DNA of 64,000 nucleotides from Craspedostauros australis (GCA_026770025.1 JAMXDE010000005.1:806001-870000); one strand, 5' to 3'; positions 55,101 through 64,000 are shown, numbered from the stretch's first letter. Notes: a model not told the origin generated them from the letters alone. Translations and numbers: made by a program.

Positions 55101-57632
55101 GTTGTCCGACATGAGTAAGTCAGGCGCGCCGTGACGTCGGATGAAATCCAACAACGTGCTGGCGACCTGCTTCTCCGAGGACATGGGAAAGCCTGCGGTG
55201 AATCTGGATTGGAGAGCAACGTAGACTTGAATCATGGTGCACCCGCCGTGTCCAGGCACGCCATCGTCATGTGCAGGGGTGTCCGAGAACAGGGTGTCCA
55301 TGGCCACCACCTCATGCAAACGATCGACGTTGGCTGCCGGAAAGCGGGTCTTGAAGTGCTTCCGCATTGAGAACCTCTCTGCGGTGCGGTACCATTGCGA
55401 TGTGCAGCGAAGAGTGTCTCGCACACGACGAGCAGGGATCCACCCGAAGTGCGGACGGAGTGCCTCGTAGTTGATAGGCGAGGGGCGTTGTTGGATGCCG
55501 CCTGTCGGGACGATGGAGTCGTCCGCAGATGGGTGTTGGTCGACGACGAAGACATCGATGGCATGGCTGCGATCATCCGATGGAGTTTCTGGATCTTGTG
55601 GAGCGACGTCGGTGACATCAAGCTCATGGTCAAGTGAGGAAGGATCCCATTCATCATCGGCTGTGAAGTCGACGTGAGGGAGCTGATCGAGTTGGGCACG
55701 AGTCGGAGGACGCATGTCCATGTACGACAAGCCTTGGCGGATTGACAAAGGAATCACATGACCGCCAGGGGTCACGATGGTCTGTCGGCCACCAGGCAGA
55801 TCACGGGGACGTTCATTGACATCCATGCCGAAGGAGGCGAGCTGATTGGCGGAATGAATTGTCTTGTGCTTCCCGTACAGCGCGTATTGATGGAATACGG
55901 CGATGATTGGTCCGTCGGTGGTCTGGACGAGTCCAGCAACAGAACCAATCTCAAGGTTGCCGATGGCTGAATCTCCGATGCCGTTGACATCAGCGGTGTG
56001 TCCAGTCTTGCACAGCACCACGACATCATCCCCAGCAAGACCACCATTGGCTCCACTGTCGACAAGAGATCCGTGCAGTTCCTTGGATGCCTTGTGAAAT
56101 TCGTAGCGAATCACGGCTTGGTTGGCGAGACGCCAGGTTTGCCCCTTGTAGGACAGGACAGGCACGTCAGATGATCCGGTTGTCTTGGCGTTGGCGAGCA
56201 TGCGGCTGATGGCGTCGCCTGTAGGTGCGCGTGGCACAGTGTCGTTGGCTGCAGCATCTCCGTTGCCAGCTGCCGACTCAGATCCGGCCTTGAGAGCAGT
56301 CTTGTCTGCCTTGTTGACAGAGCGATTGCGGCCGCCTTTGGCACGGTTGGGATCCCACTTCCCCTTTGCTTGGAGGAATGCTTGGCGTTGGCTCTTGTCC
56401 ATCTTCATCCACTCATCATGAGGGACACGGGGACGAGGATCCTTTGAATAGTCTTTGTCCTTGCTCCACGAATGTGCACCAGAATTGGTGCCAGAGTGCT
56501 TGGCGTTGTGGACCTTGCGAGTGGTACGTCCACGTGGCTTGACATGATCCAAGCGCTGCGCATGACTGCGCACCAGCGAGAAGATCTTGTCAAAGTCGAG
56601 GGTGAAGTCTCTGGAGACTCCGGCAATGCTCATGGCATCGAGGGACGCCTCAAGGTACTGAGACTCGAAGAGTGCCCGGTACAACTCGGCATCCTGGGAG
56701 ATAGACTCCTCAAGCCAGTCGCGCTTGCGCTCGGGGGAAACGGTGCGGTCTTGGATTGTCTCCAAGTCGCGAACCTTGTTGGACCAAGCATCGAGGAAGG
56801 ACTCCCGGGTACCTCGCCATTCCTTGTCCAGCTTGAGGGACTCGAGGGATGTGCGAAGTGCCTTTGCAGAGTTGGCAGCTGTCACACCAGAGGTGTACTC
56901 TGTGAGAAGAGTGGCGTAGGCAGCCTGGCCATCCATGGAATTCTCGAAGCGACGGACACAACCTTGACCCTTCTGAGTCTTGAGGCTGAGGACGAGAGCA
57001 CCATAGACGAAGATGTTCTGCTCATCGAAGAGAGTTTGATCCTCAGTTGGCGGATTGTAGTCGGGGTCCAGGACGTTGGATACGCCTTGGGATGCGGCGA
57101 CAGTCGCGAATGTGCGTCTGAAGGACAGGAAGTACTTGTCCTCCTTGAGCTTCGGGAATCGTCCGCTGTCGCGCTTCATCCCCTTTCGGAAGTCCTGGAG
57201 ACGAGAGAATGCTGCGCCAGTTGTTGCAGACGAAGGCGCCTCATCAGGGATTGGTGGAGTTGCTGCTGCTGCTGCGGTCGCTGCTGCAACCGATGGATCA
57301 ACAAGAGGGGTGGCGATCGACTCAGCAAGGGAATGTCCGGTGATGCGGTACCAAGTGGCGAACGTAGGGTTGTCCTGAAGTTGGTACCACCGATGGAGGG
57401 CGAGGATCTTGCGGATGGTTGGCCCATTGAGTTGGTACGCGAAAGGCTCTGCATCCTCGTCAGCACTCACGAATCGCATTGCGATAAGGTCGTCGCGCTC
57501 AAGGAGCAGGAGATCCGACATGTTGTTGATACCTTCATGTTCCAGAAGGTCGCGTTGATCGGTACCTGCAGTGATGCCGATGACGCTCAGCACGTGGGCG
57601 AAGATCTCAGCTTCGGAAACGGTAGTAGTCAT
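52191..57632 (-). CDS. Gag-Pol polyprotein of the copia element
   Basis: A single frame; the likely gag start is ATG 57632 (MTTTVSEAEIFAHVLSVIG), although the frame is open further upstream to 57908 through repeat-rich leader sequence. Parts in order: gag-like helical region (FGALVLSL-type segments and a Lys/Arg/His-rich linker); aspartic protease with LVDSGANGGLAGDD; integrase core with VVAMDTLFSDTP, LLMSDNARSEVGSKV and the downstream Glu segment HQHQNGAERRIQDIK; reverse transcriptase with GGHLTDQ, IVKALYGLRTSGARFHEAL and the catalytic CVYVDDLMAV; RNase H with SFVDANLLHCKVTGRSATG and FGDNQSVITSS. It supplies particle, integration and copying functions to the element in cis. It is treated here only as part of the element. 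Confidence 0.85.
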   Translation of the reverse strand: MTTTVSEAEIFAHVLSVIGITAGTDQRDLLEHEGINNMSDLLLLERDDLIAMRFVSADEDAEPFAYQLNGPTIRKILALHRWYQLQDNPTFATWYRITGHSLAESIATPLVDPSVAAATAAAAATPPIPDEAPSSATTGAAFSRLQDFRKGMKRDSGRFPKLKEDKYFLSFRRTFATVAASQGVSNVLDPDYNPPTEDQTLFDEQNIFVYGALVLSLKTQKGQGCVRRFENSMDGQAAYATLLTEYTSGVTAANSAKALRTSLESLKLDKEWRGTRESFLDAWSNKVRDLETIQDRTVSPERKRDWLEESISQDAELYRALFESQYLEASLDAMSIAGVSRDFTLDFDKIFSLVRSHAQRLDHVKPRGRTTRKVHNAKHSGTNSGAHSWSKDKDYSKDPRPRVPHDEWMKMDKSQRQAFLQAKGKWDPNRAKGGRNRSVNKADKTALKAGSESAAGNGDAAANDTVPRAPTGDAISRMLANAKTTGSSDVPVLSYKGQTWRLANQAVIRYEFHKASKELHGSLVDSGANGGLAGDDVVVLCKTGHTADVNGIGDSAIGNLEIGSVAGLVQTTDGPIIAVFHQYALYGKHKTIHSANQLASFGMDVNERPRDLPGGRQTIVTPGGHVIPLSIRQGLSYMDMRPPTRAQLDQLPHVDFTADDEWDPSSLDHELDVTDVAPQDPETPSDDRSHAIDVFVVDQHPSADDSIVPTGGIQQRPSPINYEALRPHFGWIPARRVRDTLRCTSQWYRTAERFSMRKHFKTRFPAANVDRLHEVVAMDTLFSDTPAHDDGVPGHGGCTMIQVYVALQSRFTAGFPMSSEKQVASTLLDFIRRHGAPDLLMSDNARSEVGSKVQEILRQYAVKDHQSEPEHQHQNGAERRIQDIKRTTNGIMDRTGTPSKYWLICTQYVISLFNHIAQHTAGDITPLQAAYGHRPDVSKFLAYRWWQPVYFRVEKPGFPSHSKERRGRWAGPCAHKGDDLTFWILDDESQRLLPRSAIRSADDPDTRNLRADFPFPIVGEEDDAVSEPSDDGEVLDDISVPPNSDPIVHSLSDAILFDSGITDPGTIGKATVSVPKFTPDELVGKSFIHLQDGREVRADVVRKINDHDADNHQRIKLLLSLNDGETNELMAYTELSDIIESQQDSDSEGNKWIFHDIIGHDGPISPSSSSYKGSRFNVTVQWNDGSTSSEPLSAMIQDDPATCAAYGRKHGLLGQPGWKRLQRLSQRQERMQRQVDVAKTRTHGNIPTFQFGVQVPRNHQEAMQLDWKNGNTLWADAERKEMQQLFDYGTFESLGKQQTPPDGYQKIRLQWVYAVKHDLRHKARCVAGGHLTDQCKDMSYAGVVSLRSLRIALLAGELNGLSTMVGDIGNAYLEAFTKEKICFIAGEEFGEHAGHMMRIVKALYGLRTSGARFHEALSDTLRDMGFTQCRSDPDVWMHDAGSHWEYICVYVDDLMAVMKDPHSFFDALASKYGYKLKGVGPIEYHLGADFGRDPDGTLKMSPHSYIKRMLTNFERMFGALPKKASCPLDKSDSPELDTSPELSELDKRKFMSLIGALQWCISLGRFDISVAVMTLARFRASPRQGHLERAKRIYGYLRKHPDGSIRFRTGIPQHEDHFEAPKHDWLYSVYGNTGEELPHDVPSPKGKPVRMTSFVDANLLHCKVTGRSATGVLHLMNQTPIEWFSKRQATVETATYGSEFVAARQATEQIISLRLALREMGIPLDGPSWMFGDNQSVITSSTIPMSMLSKRHNALAYHRVRSAVASGVLFFIKIQGTQNVADVLTKFLPWAMFWPLVQPILFWKGNTFHKNMD

Positions 57633-58132
57633 CTTGGAATGTAGTTTGTTGTTTGTGTTTGATTGTTTGTGTGTGATTGTTTGTGTGTGATTGTTTGTGT
57701 GTGATTGATTGTTTGATTGTTTGTTCGAATGATTGTTTGTTTGATTGATTGATTGATTGTTCGATTGATTGATTGATGGTTTGTTTGTTTGTGTGATGTG
57801 TTGGCAGATCGGATGTGATCGATACCAAATGGATGATGTGTTGGTAGATCGGATGTGATCGATACCAAATGGATGATGTGTTGATGAAGTACTTGGGTAA
57901 AAAGGCAATGGATATCACTGACGAATGCGTCTAAAAGTGATGGAAGTGAGTGTGCACAAGCCGATTGGCTCTGATGTTCTGCGCAGCAAAGCTGAAGTCA
58001 CAGAGATGGAATCAACTTCACGTCGTCACGCGATGTTGCAAGATGATGATTTTGATGAATGCTCAATGACAATGGGATATGACGATGGTTCACGCGTTCA
58101 GCACAGGATGTAGGCGGTTGCGACTGTTAATC
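57633..58132. repeat. Repeat-rich leader between 5' LTR and gag
   Basis: On the plus strand, TTGTTTGTGTGTGATTG-type units repeat at ~57645-57790. A ~41-bp unit containing GATCGGATGTGATCGATACC is then duplicated in tandem at ~57800-57885. On the element strand this is an A/C-rich leader. Non-coding function is not known. Confidence 0.6.
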
Positions 58133-58844
58133 TGATAGAACACAGACAAAAATGGGTACTTACCTCGAGATTGGGAGTGATCAGGTCCGTCAAATGAAGT
58201 AGAGTGAAGCTAGTAGGAATTGTCAGTGTGCTCTGAGTGGTTAATTGATGTTTAGATGATGTAAGCTGGCCCAATGCAGAACTGTTGGAGTCTGAATTGT
58301 GAGCAGATGGAGATGAAATGATGAAAATGATGCTGAGGCAACATGTGTTGCAACACACAGCAGAACATGAAGTGCAGTGCATGAATTACAGTGCATGAAG
58401 TGGAGAGCATGAAGGTGTTGTCGAGTTTGCAAGACTGAGGAGGTTGATGGCACCTCCAAGACTGATCTTGCTTCTTGGAACAACAATGATGCATGCAGCA
58501 AATCCGATCATTGCAGAAATGCGATCTTGCCAAATTTGATGGGATTGATGAGCTTGTATCTGAGCCAAGATGCTCAGGTACATTCACTCACCAAGACAGT
58601 AGACATGTATGTTCATGTGCACATAAGGAGGATGACAAGCAGGGCCTGACATCCATCCTTCAACTCATTACCATCTTCAGATACCAAGACAGGTATCTGA
58701 GCGCCGTTGGGAGTTGCGGGAAATGAGGTCAACAGAGAAAGAGAAAACGGTTCATGATCAAAAAGTCTCATGCGTGACCTGACACAGTCTACGGAGAACA
58801 AGACTAGACATAGACTAAGGTGAATATAGACTTTTGATCTGATA
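58133..58844 (-). repeat. 5' LTR of the copia element, 712 bp
   Basis: Upstream LTR relative to the minus-strand Gag-Pol frame. It should hold the element promoter. It is followed on the plus strand by the second GGAGA (58845-58849). Confidence 0.9.
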
Positions 58845-59142
58845 GGAGATTCAATTCGCACAACAGGATGGCAAGGCACGTCAAGACTTCAGACCATCTA
58901 GAGAAAGGGCGAAGGAAGAACTGCCAAAGGTGTGTCGACACAATGTAATCTACGCTTACTTCCCCTCGAGCTCTGCTCACATGGGCTTGAGTACGAGGAG
59001 AGACAGAGGCGAAAGCTTGACCAGGGCTCCAAAAATTTCAGTTTTCATTGGTCATTAATAAGAACAGTACTTGTAGAGGCCTCTGTCGCATGCAGAGAAT
59101 GGGTTGCCCCAACGACACCGAAGGCAGTTTTGGCAACCGCCC

Positions 59143-59598
59143 TCACTTTTTGCCACGTTTCCAAGCTTCCCACAAGCAGATCAAGCCGACAACAGCATGG
59201 CTCGTCGCTGCTGCTTCTCGCATGCCCTTCCGGAATGCAGACTTGATGGACGTGAAGAGATGCAAGGAGTAGAGACAGTTGGCCGTGGCCACCGTAATAG
59301 CCCCAAGCTGCTCCACTTGTGCTTCGCCGGACTGCAACGCCGTGACGAGCGCGATGGCTGGCGTGACCAACAGGCCGATGACGTAGTTCTTGTAGAGGAT
59401 CTTCTCCACGTCGTTGGCCTCCCGGTCGCCGGTTTTTGTCGGATTCCCTTTCGGTCCGATCCCTTGAAACAGCTCACCAGGAAGGTGAGAGGAATCGATC
59501 ATGCCGCTGATCCAACCGTAGGTGTAGAAGATGCTCCCGGCGGAGAGCATGAATGCGATGCCATGCAATGGTGTCGTCTTCTCCAACGAAAGAGGCAT
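59143..59598 (-). CDS. Small multi-pass membrane protein of unknown function
   Basis: A 151-residue single exon from ATG 59598 (MPLSLEKTTPLHGIAFMLSA). Membrane segments are at about residues 11-30 (LHGIAFMLSAGSIFYTYGW), 72-88 (YVIGLLVTPAIALVTAL) and 93-110 (VEQLGAITVATANCLYSL), with a possible fourth near 131-145 (SHAVVGLICLWEAW). A polar loop (GPKGNPTKTGDREANDVEK) lies between the first two. The C-terminus is KRGKK. There is no signal-cleavage site and no known family. The steady hydrophobic pattern and position, divergent from the Prune-like gene, support a real gene. Confidence 0.6.
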   Translation of the reverse strand: MPLSLEKTTPLHGIAFMLSAGSIFYTYGWISGMIDSSHLPGELFQGIGPKGNPTKTGDREANDVEKILYKNYVIGLLVTPAIALVTALQSGEAQVEQLGAITVATANCLYSLHLFTSIKSAFRKGMREAAATSHAVVGLICLWEAWKRGKK

Positions 59599-60116
59599 GG
59601 TGATGATGTTGATGCGAATGACTTTGTGTATGTGTTTTTTGCGATAACAGCTGGATGGACTCTTGGATTCACTTGTCGCAACGCTGACGACCTATGGCGC
59701 GGCCAGCATGGGGCTTGTTTTCCTTTCGTCCTGCTGGGGCGGTGATGCTGGCAGGGGATCCACCTGCACAGGACGCAAGGATGCTTCTCATCCCAAACAC
59801 GTCCATTGACAAATCCAAACACTCGGCTCTGGACTCAACAAATCCCGCATGGCGGCAAAAAAGGATGTTTGGCACCAGACAACGATGACGAGAACAACAA
59901 CAGCGCGAAGATTTGCCGGCCGTCAAGGTGATCAACCAGAGCTGGCAAGATCTACGACGAACCCATAGCCGTAGCTTGCACCATTGTCAAGAGCGACGAA
60001 GACGACATCGGCAAGCCACGCGCGTCCAACGGTGGAAACAGCCTCAGGCATATAGTACGCTCAAACACACGCTGTCCCTACGCGCGCTGTCCGCACCAAC
60101 ACACCAAGTGACACCG
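59599..60116. promoter_or_regulatory. Shared upstream region of a divergent gene pair
   Basis: About 0.5 kb between the small membrane protein (minus) and the Prune-like gene (plus). Frames crossing it are non-ATG extensions. No specific element is named. Confidence 0.35.
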
Positions 60117-61712
60117 ATGCATCTGCCACAGCGTCTTGTCTTGGCTTCGTTGATCCATCAGGCTGCTGCTTCACGGGCTTTCATCGTCAGGTGCGGGGCC
60201 TCGACAAGAACAGTCCCATTCTTCAAGCAACCAGCGCCTGCCTTCTTTCACGGCTATCGCACGGGCTGGTACGCTCGCCAAGGGCTGCAGCCTTCCTTGC
60301 GCCTTTCTTCATCCTCGCAGCTTGCCGAGCAAAATACGATGAAATTCTCACTGACGGACTTTCTCGTGGCCCAAAAGGGGTTCATCGAGAGCTCTTTGTC
60401 AACACCCGAAGCTCGACATGCCGCGGACAATTTGCATTTCGTCATCGGGAATCCCGCAGCAGATGCGGATTCCATCATCTCCGCCATTGGCTTGGCATAC
60501 GTTGATGCCATTTCCGAAGAGGCTGCTGGTGCTGCTACTGTCGGTGCTGCTACTGTCGGTGCTGCTACTGCCGGTGGTGATGGTGGTGGTAGCGGACAGG
60601 CGTCGTTTGCCAAGATGCCCGTCATATCCATCACGGATCGAGAATTGACAACGCAGCGACCGGACATAGCCTTCCTCTTTGAGCTTGCCGGAATCGAACC
60701 GTCGTCGCAACTTGTCTGCTTGGATCATCCTTTGGTCCAAGCTCGCATGACGGCGGAGGCAGCGCAGAATCCAACTCTGGTCACGTTGGTTGATCACAAC
60801 CGCCTGGTCGCGTGCGAAACCTGGACACCCGTTGAGATCGTGGACCACCACATGGATGAAGGCCATCATACCGACACCGTCGCTGTCCGCAACATTGCCT
60901 TTCAGGACAACACCGCAACGGTGGCGAGTACTTGCACGCTCGTCGTGGAACGATACATGTCGAAGGTTGCGAGTGCCGGCACGGAGTGCGTCCAATTTCC
61001 ACCACAGGTCGCCATCCTGTTGCTCGGGGTGATTCTACTGGATTCGGTCAACATGTCACCCAGCGCAGGCAAGGGCACTCATCGCGATGCCAAGGCCATG
61101 CAGCAGCTTCTGGAGCAAACCAATTGGGAATCGATGAAAGACATACTAGCAACGAAGGATATCCTTGCGGCCTCCTCCTCCGACGACGACGTGTGCCGAC
61201 CGGACCCCCTCAAACTCTTCGATACAGTGGAATCGCAAAAATTCAATCCGGCGTTTTGGAATAACCTCACCACGTTGGATGCTCTTGGATTGGACTACAA
61301 GAGTTTTTCGCCAACACTACCTGACAACAGCAACGGCAACAAGATCCAATTCGGCATGTCATCCGTGCTGCAGACCATGGAGCAGTTTGCCACCAAGCCA
61401 GATCATATCGACGGAATTAAGGACTTCATGAAAGCGAGAGACATCCCATTGCTGGGCATGATGTTCGCGACGTCGAGTGCTAGCGGCCTCGCGCGCCAGC
61501 TCGCCATTTGCGGTCGCGGCGAACTATTCCACAACATGGTTGGGCACGTCCAAACATCCGGCAATCTGAACCTTCGGGTATCAACGAAGGTGACGTACGG
61601 TGGTAGCGAGGATGGATTGCAAATCGCCTACTTTGATCAAGACAACGCCAAAGCAAGTCGCAAGCAGGTTGCGCCACTGATGCTGAAGTATTGGGAGCAG
61701 GCGAAGATGTAA
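60117..61712 (+). CDS. Prune/PPX1-type DHH phosphoesterase, probably organelle-targeted
   Basis: A 531-residue single exon from ATG 60117 (MHLPQRLVLASLIHQAAASR). A later ATG at 60339 (MKFSLTDFLVAQKGF) would give a form without the leader. The leader is hydrophobic then basic, with A-S-R-A-F, and could be a mitochondrial or plastid targeting peptide. Catalytic motifs in order: VIGNPAADADSI (~109-120, metal-binding D-x-D), LVDHNRL (~224-230), VDHHMDEGHH (~242-251, the DHH motif) and LLDSVN (~307-312). A DHHA2-type C-terminal domain ends TYGGSEDGLQIAYFDQDNAK. An Ala/Gly/Val repeat (~150-172, GAATVGAATVGAAT) interrupts the first domain. The family hydrolyses short-chain polyphosphate or cyclic nucleotides; all metal ligands are present, so activity is expected. 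Confidence 0.8.
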   Translation: MHLPQRLVLASLIHQAAASRAFIVRCGASTRTVPFFKQPAPAFFHGYRTGWYARQGLQPSLRLSSSSQLAEQNTMKFSLTDFLVAQKGFIESSLSTPEARHAADNLHFVIGNPAADADSIISAIGLAYVDAISEEAAGAATVGAATVGAATAGGDGGGSGQASFAKMPVISITDRELTTQRPDIAFLFELAGIEPSSQLVCLDHPLVQARMTAEAAQNPTLVTLVDHNRLVACETWTPVEIVDHHMDEGHHTDTVAVRNIAFQDNTATVASTCTLVVERYMSKVASAGTECVQFPPQVAILLLGVILLDSVNMSPSAGKGTHRDAKAMQQLLEQTNWESMKDILATKDILAASSSDDDVCRPDPLKLFDTVESQKFNPAFWNNLTTLDALGLDYKSFSPTLPDNSNGNKIQFGMSSVLQTMEQFATKPDHIDGIKDFMKARDIPLLGMMFATSSASGLARQLAICGRGELFHNMVGHVQTSGNLNLRVSTKVTYGGSEDGLQIAYFDQDNAKASRKQVAPLMLKYWEQAKM

Positions 61713-62043
61713 ACGTCGTATGTACGTGTACGAAACGCAATAGGAATAGCGCTGCCATCAATCCTGATAGCAACAGATGTCCTGGCAGAACGGGGTACAT
61801 CAACATGTTACATCCTCATTACTATAGCCTGTTTGTACGATCAGAAATCATCAAAATTGAGTTTGCGGCGTTCGTCTCCAATGTCAGTTCGTTCATTTGC
61901 TTGTTTGTTGGTGCCAGCTTCATTTCTTTCCCCTCGTGAAACCCGTGATCCTCATCTCCCACTCTCAACGTAGGTGCAGACACCCGCGAATATCATTTCC
62001 CATTCCCCATGCCACTCTTGGCATCGATATCCGTGTGTTGCGC
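61713..62043. other. Short intergenic region between convergent genes
   Basis: No gene or structured element is recognised. Confidence 0.4.
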
Positions 62044-64000
62044 TTAGATGATGCCCGGCAAGGAACTGATCTGTGGACTCGTGAGGAATTGATTCAGCGC
62101 GTTCTGCCCATCCTGGGGCAGCACATCGCCACCATTGCGTTGGAAGATTTGCGCATACGAACCGACTGCCATCGTCGAATCCTTCAGCATCGTGGTGAAG
62201 TCGGGACCGAACAAATTGACAGCGGGCATCCTGCTGAATGTCTGGCTCGTGATTCCTTCATTCTCGGCGAAGAATGTCCCGATCACCACCCAGAACACGA
62301 ACCGAGACCATAACGCATCATCTTCGCGGGTGACCAATGCCAACGGTTCCCTCGAGAAGCGCTTGATCCCTGCTCGATACGCTCCGCTGTACCCGTTCTC
62401 GCGGATCGTCGGTTCATAGACGTCGAGCACGCCACCAGCGACCACATTGCATGTTCCATCATTCAAAGCTTGGGCGATGCTTTGGATGCTGTCTCGAGAA
62501 ACCACAAGATCCGCCATGAAGATCTCAGCGAGCGCGGCCTCGAATGTTGTGTCTTGAATGACGCAGGCCTTCAGCGAGCGGCATGAGATGGATGTGATGT
62601 CCTCATTGTCGGCGCATTGCACAAAACTGGGTAGATCGAAAAGCGCGTGCCATCGGCAAGTTATTGAAGATTGAAAATGGAAATTGTAGGTGTTGCGAGT
62701 GAGTATGCGCGCATGCATCGTTGGAGTAATAGAATGCGATGATGCCTGTATCATACTCGAATGGACGAGAACGCAAGCTTCACTTGGCCTGGCCACGCCA
62801 GCCTCGACATGCAATCAAACACCAGACTCCATGCACGCCAACAGCCACTTTCGAGCAACGCCACAGCTGCAAGTAACTCACGCTGGGATGCCTCCAAACT
62901 GCAAACCGTCATGGAAGGTCGGTGCTGAAAATGCAAAGCCAACCTTTGAGGTTGGCTCCCTCACGTCACGCTCAAGCGTGTGAGTTGTCAGCCGAGCCAA
63001 CACGTCCACTTCGCCGTCTCTCAGTGCAACGAATCGATCAGTCGTGGTCAAATCAGTGAACTCCACTCTGCCGCTGTCACCCTTGAATATAGCCGCGGCA
63101 ACAGCGCGGCAAAAGTCCACATCGAAGCCTTTGGCGTCGTGAACGATGTGGCACCAACGGAGCAGGAGCAAGTGGAACGATGGAGGTGCGAAACCATCGT
63201 TGGAAACGACAGCGCGATGGGAATGAAAGGAAACGGTTAGGCGCAAGCTACTTGTTGGTCACTGGCTGCACATGGTAGCGCCACACTGCTGATGGAGTGC
63301 AAACTCTGACATCCGCTTCAACGAACAACGACAAACACGTTCGATTCTTCTTACCTGACCACGCGCCAATCCCGGCATCCAGATTCGCGAAGAATGGCCG
63401 CCTTGCGACACCGCAACGTAAGAAACCGCGCTCCTGTACAATGCGCAGAGTGTGTGTGCTGTTCGGTTCCACCCCGGCAGTTGACAGGTCACCAAATGGG
63501 AAGGGATACATCAATCCTGTATCGCCAGCATTCAGACGGTTTACCGTGGACCGCGGCGACAAGGATTCCAGGTGCCGCTCGAAGACCTCGGCGTAGTTGC
63601 CCACACTTTGAATGATGTTAATGAAGGCATCTTCGTAGTCGGGGCCGTAGATCTGCGTCTTCCCCATCCTGACGGCATCGCCTGCTGTGAAACCAGCCTC
63701 TTCCGCCGTAAACAGCGCCTCCACGACCCAATTGGCGTAGTCTGAGAACACTGCGTCATTTGACAGTGTGGTCATGCTGATCGTCTCCTCGGCTATCGAT
63801 GTGTTGGTGACACCATACGGACCATCGTATCCTTGTCGTTGTAATATGGGTTGGGCGATATCGTACTGGTCCCCGACGATAATGTTGCACGTCTCGTCCT
63901 GAAAATTGCTGTACAACTGCGCCTGGATTGCCACTGGTATCAATTGAACACCGGGCGGCACAATGGCTTTGAGAGCATCGTCATGCGTCGTGCCTTGGAG
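62044..64000 (-). CDS. Tandem AapJ-like amino-acid-binding (SBP_bac_3) protein, 3' part, at least three exons
   Basis: Exons are 64000(edge)-63355, 63128-62882 and 62626-62044. Introns: GTAAGA...CAAAG (phase 1) and GTGAGT...ACCCAG (phase 2). The edge exon carries the end of one binding domain (QGTTHDDALKAIV, DETCNIIVGDQYDIAQPILQ, NYAEVFERHLE). The start of a second follows: FLRCGVARRPFFANLDAGIG, then across the splice GFDVDFCRAVAAAIF, FTDLTTTDRFVALRDGEVDV-L, and SCRSLKACVIQDTTFEAALA. These are the signatures of bacterial general L-amino-acid-binding proteins (AapJ type, GxWxGFDVDFCRAVAAAVF). The second domain repeats the first almost motif by motif. No ABC permease or ATPase lies nearby. In diatoms such proteins may bind amino acids at the surface or in a compartment; this is inference. 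The 5' end is outside the window. Confidence 0.8.

Larger units (their letters stand above)
51453..58844 (-). mobile_element. Ty1/copia LTR retrotransposon (CoDi-like), looks whole, recent
   Basis: Two 712-bp LTRs flank a 5.97-kb internal region with one long Gag-Pol frame on the minus strand. A 5-bp target duplication (GGAGA) marks both edges. By eye the LTRs differ at about one position, so insertion is recent on an evolutionary scale. Order in the frame is gag, protease, integrase, reverse transcriptase, RNase H, which is the Ty1/copia order. Integrase before RT and the single fused frame fit the diatom CoDi lineages. A short purine run (GGGGAG) precedes the 3' LTR on the minus strand. The LTR ends are TATCAG...CTATCA on the element strand, not the usual TG...CA. 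Confidence 0.9.

Noticed and set aside
53124-57644. Plus-strand frames of 184, 210 and 390 residues inside the copia element
   Set aside because: Antisense shadows of the Gag-Pol frame with no domain of their own.
1-64000. tRNA, rRNA or snRNA genes
   Set aside because: None was recognised by eye; a covariance-model scan would be needed to rule out small RNAs.

Overview
This is a nuclear window from a eukaryotic alga, most likely a diatom. The grounds are: GT-AG introns with GTAAGT/GTGAGT donors; several membrane or secreted proteins with Pro-Thr (PT) linkers; a Ty1/copia element whose single Gag-Pol frame resembles the diatom CoDi elements; a protein of the diatom-expanded 'WYT..E...F / S..CS..AR..A' type; a likely plastid protein with a signal peptide ending in a D-A-F motif; and a tandem AapJ-like amino-acid-binding protein. 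The species cannot be named from this sequence. Family calls were made by eye from motifs, without database searches.

Layout. 1-4.3 kb: two minus-strand genes, an edge-truncated beta-propeller-like protein and a membralin (TMEM259-type) ER membrane protein. 4.35-14.0 kb: a large, decayed, PIF/Harbinger-like DNA transposon with terminal inverted repeats near 4346 and 14001. It holds a spliced but broken DDE transposase, a second gene on the opposite strand, an 11-copy 122-bp tandem array and about eight degenerate ~200-bp repeats. 14.5-23 kb: a type II sulfotransferase and, divergent from it, a ~2005-residue Gln/Asn-rich protein that ends in an MDR (quinone-oxidoreductase-like) domain after a 235-bp intron. 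23.5-30 kb: a METTL21-type methyltransferase, a small diatom-family protein and a PT-linker type I membrane protein. 32-38 kb: a hypothetical protein, an ALKBH6-like dioxygenase, a two-exon Rdx/SelW-like protein and a two-exon NDUFB10-like complex I subunit. 40-48 kb: a second PT-linker membrane protein paralogous to the one at 28-30 kb, a three-exon likely plastid protein, and a three-exon papain-type protease with an I29 prodomain, His tract, PT linker and C-terminal membrane anchor. 48.4-49.9 kb: a bZIP factor. 51.45-58.85 kb: a young, apparently whole Ty1/copia element with near-identical 712-bp LTRs and a GGAGA target duplication. 59-64 kb: a small membrane protein, a Prune/PPX-type DHH phosphoesterase and the 3' part of a tandem solute-binding-domain gene that runs off the right edge.

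The genes do not form a pathway; they are ordinary scattered eukaryotic genes, many of them in divergent or convergent pairs. The most unusual content is the Gln-rich/MDR fusion, the membrane-anchored His/PT papain-like protease, the paralogous PT membrane proteins with a conserved cytoplasmic motif, the eukaryotic tandem amino-acid-binding protein, and the satellite-bearing DNA transposon.

Several long frames begin at non-ATG codons if read from stop to stop. Starts given here are the first ATG, or the ATG with the best Kozak context. Introns were placed from GT-AG signals plus continuity of the protein family.
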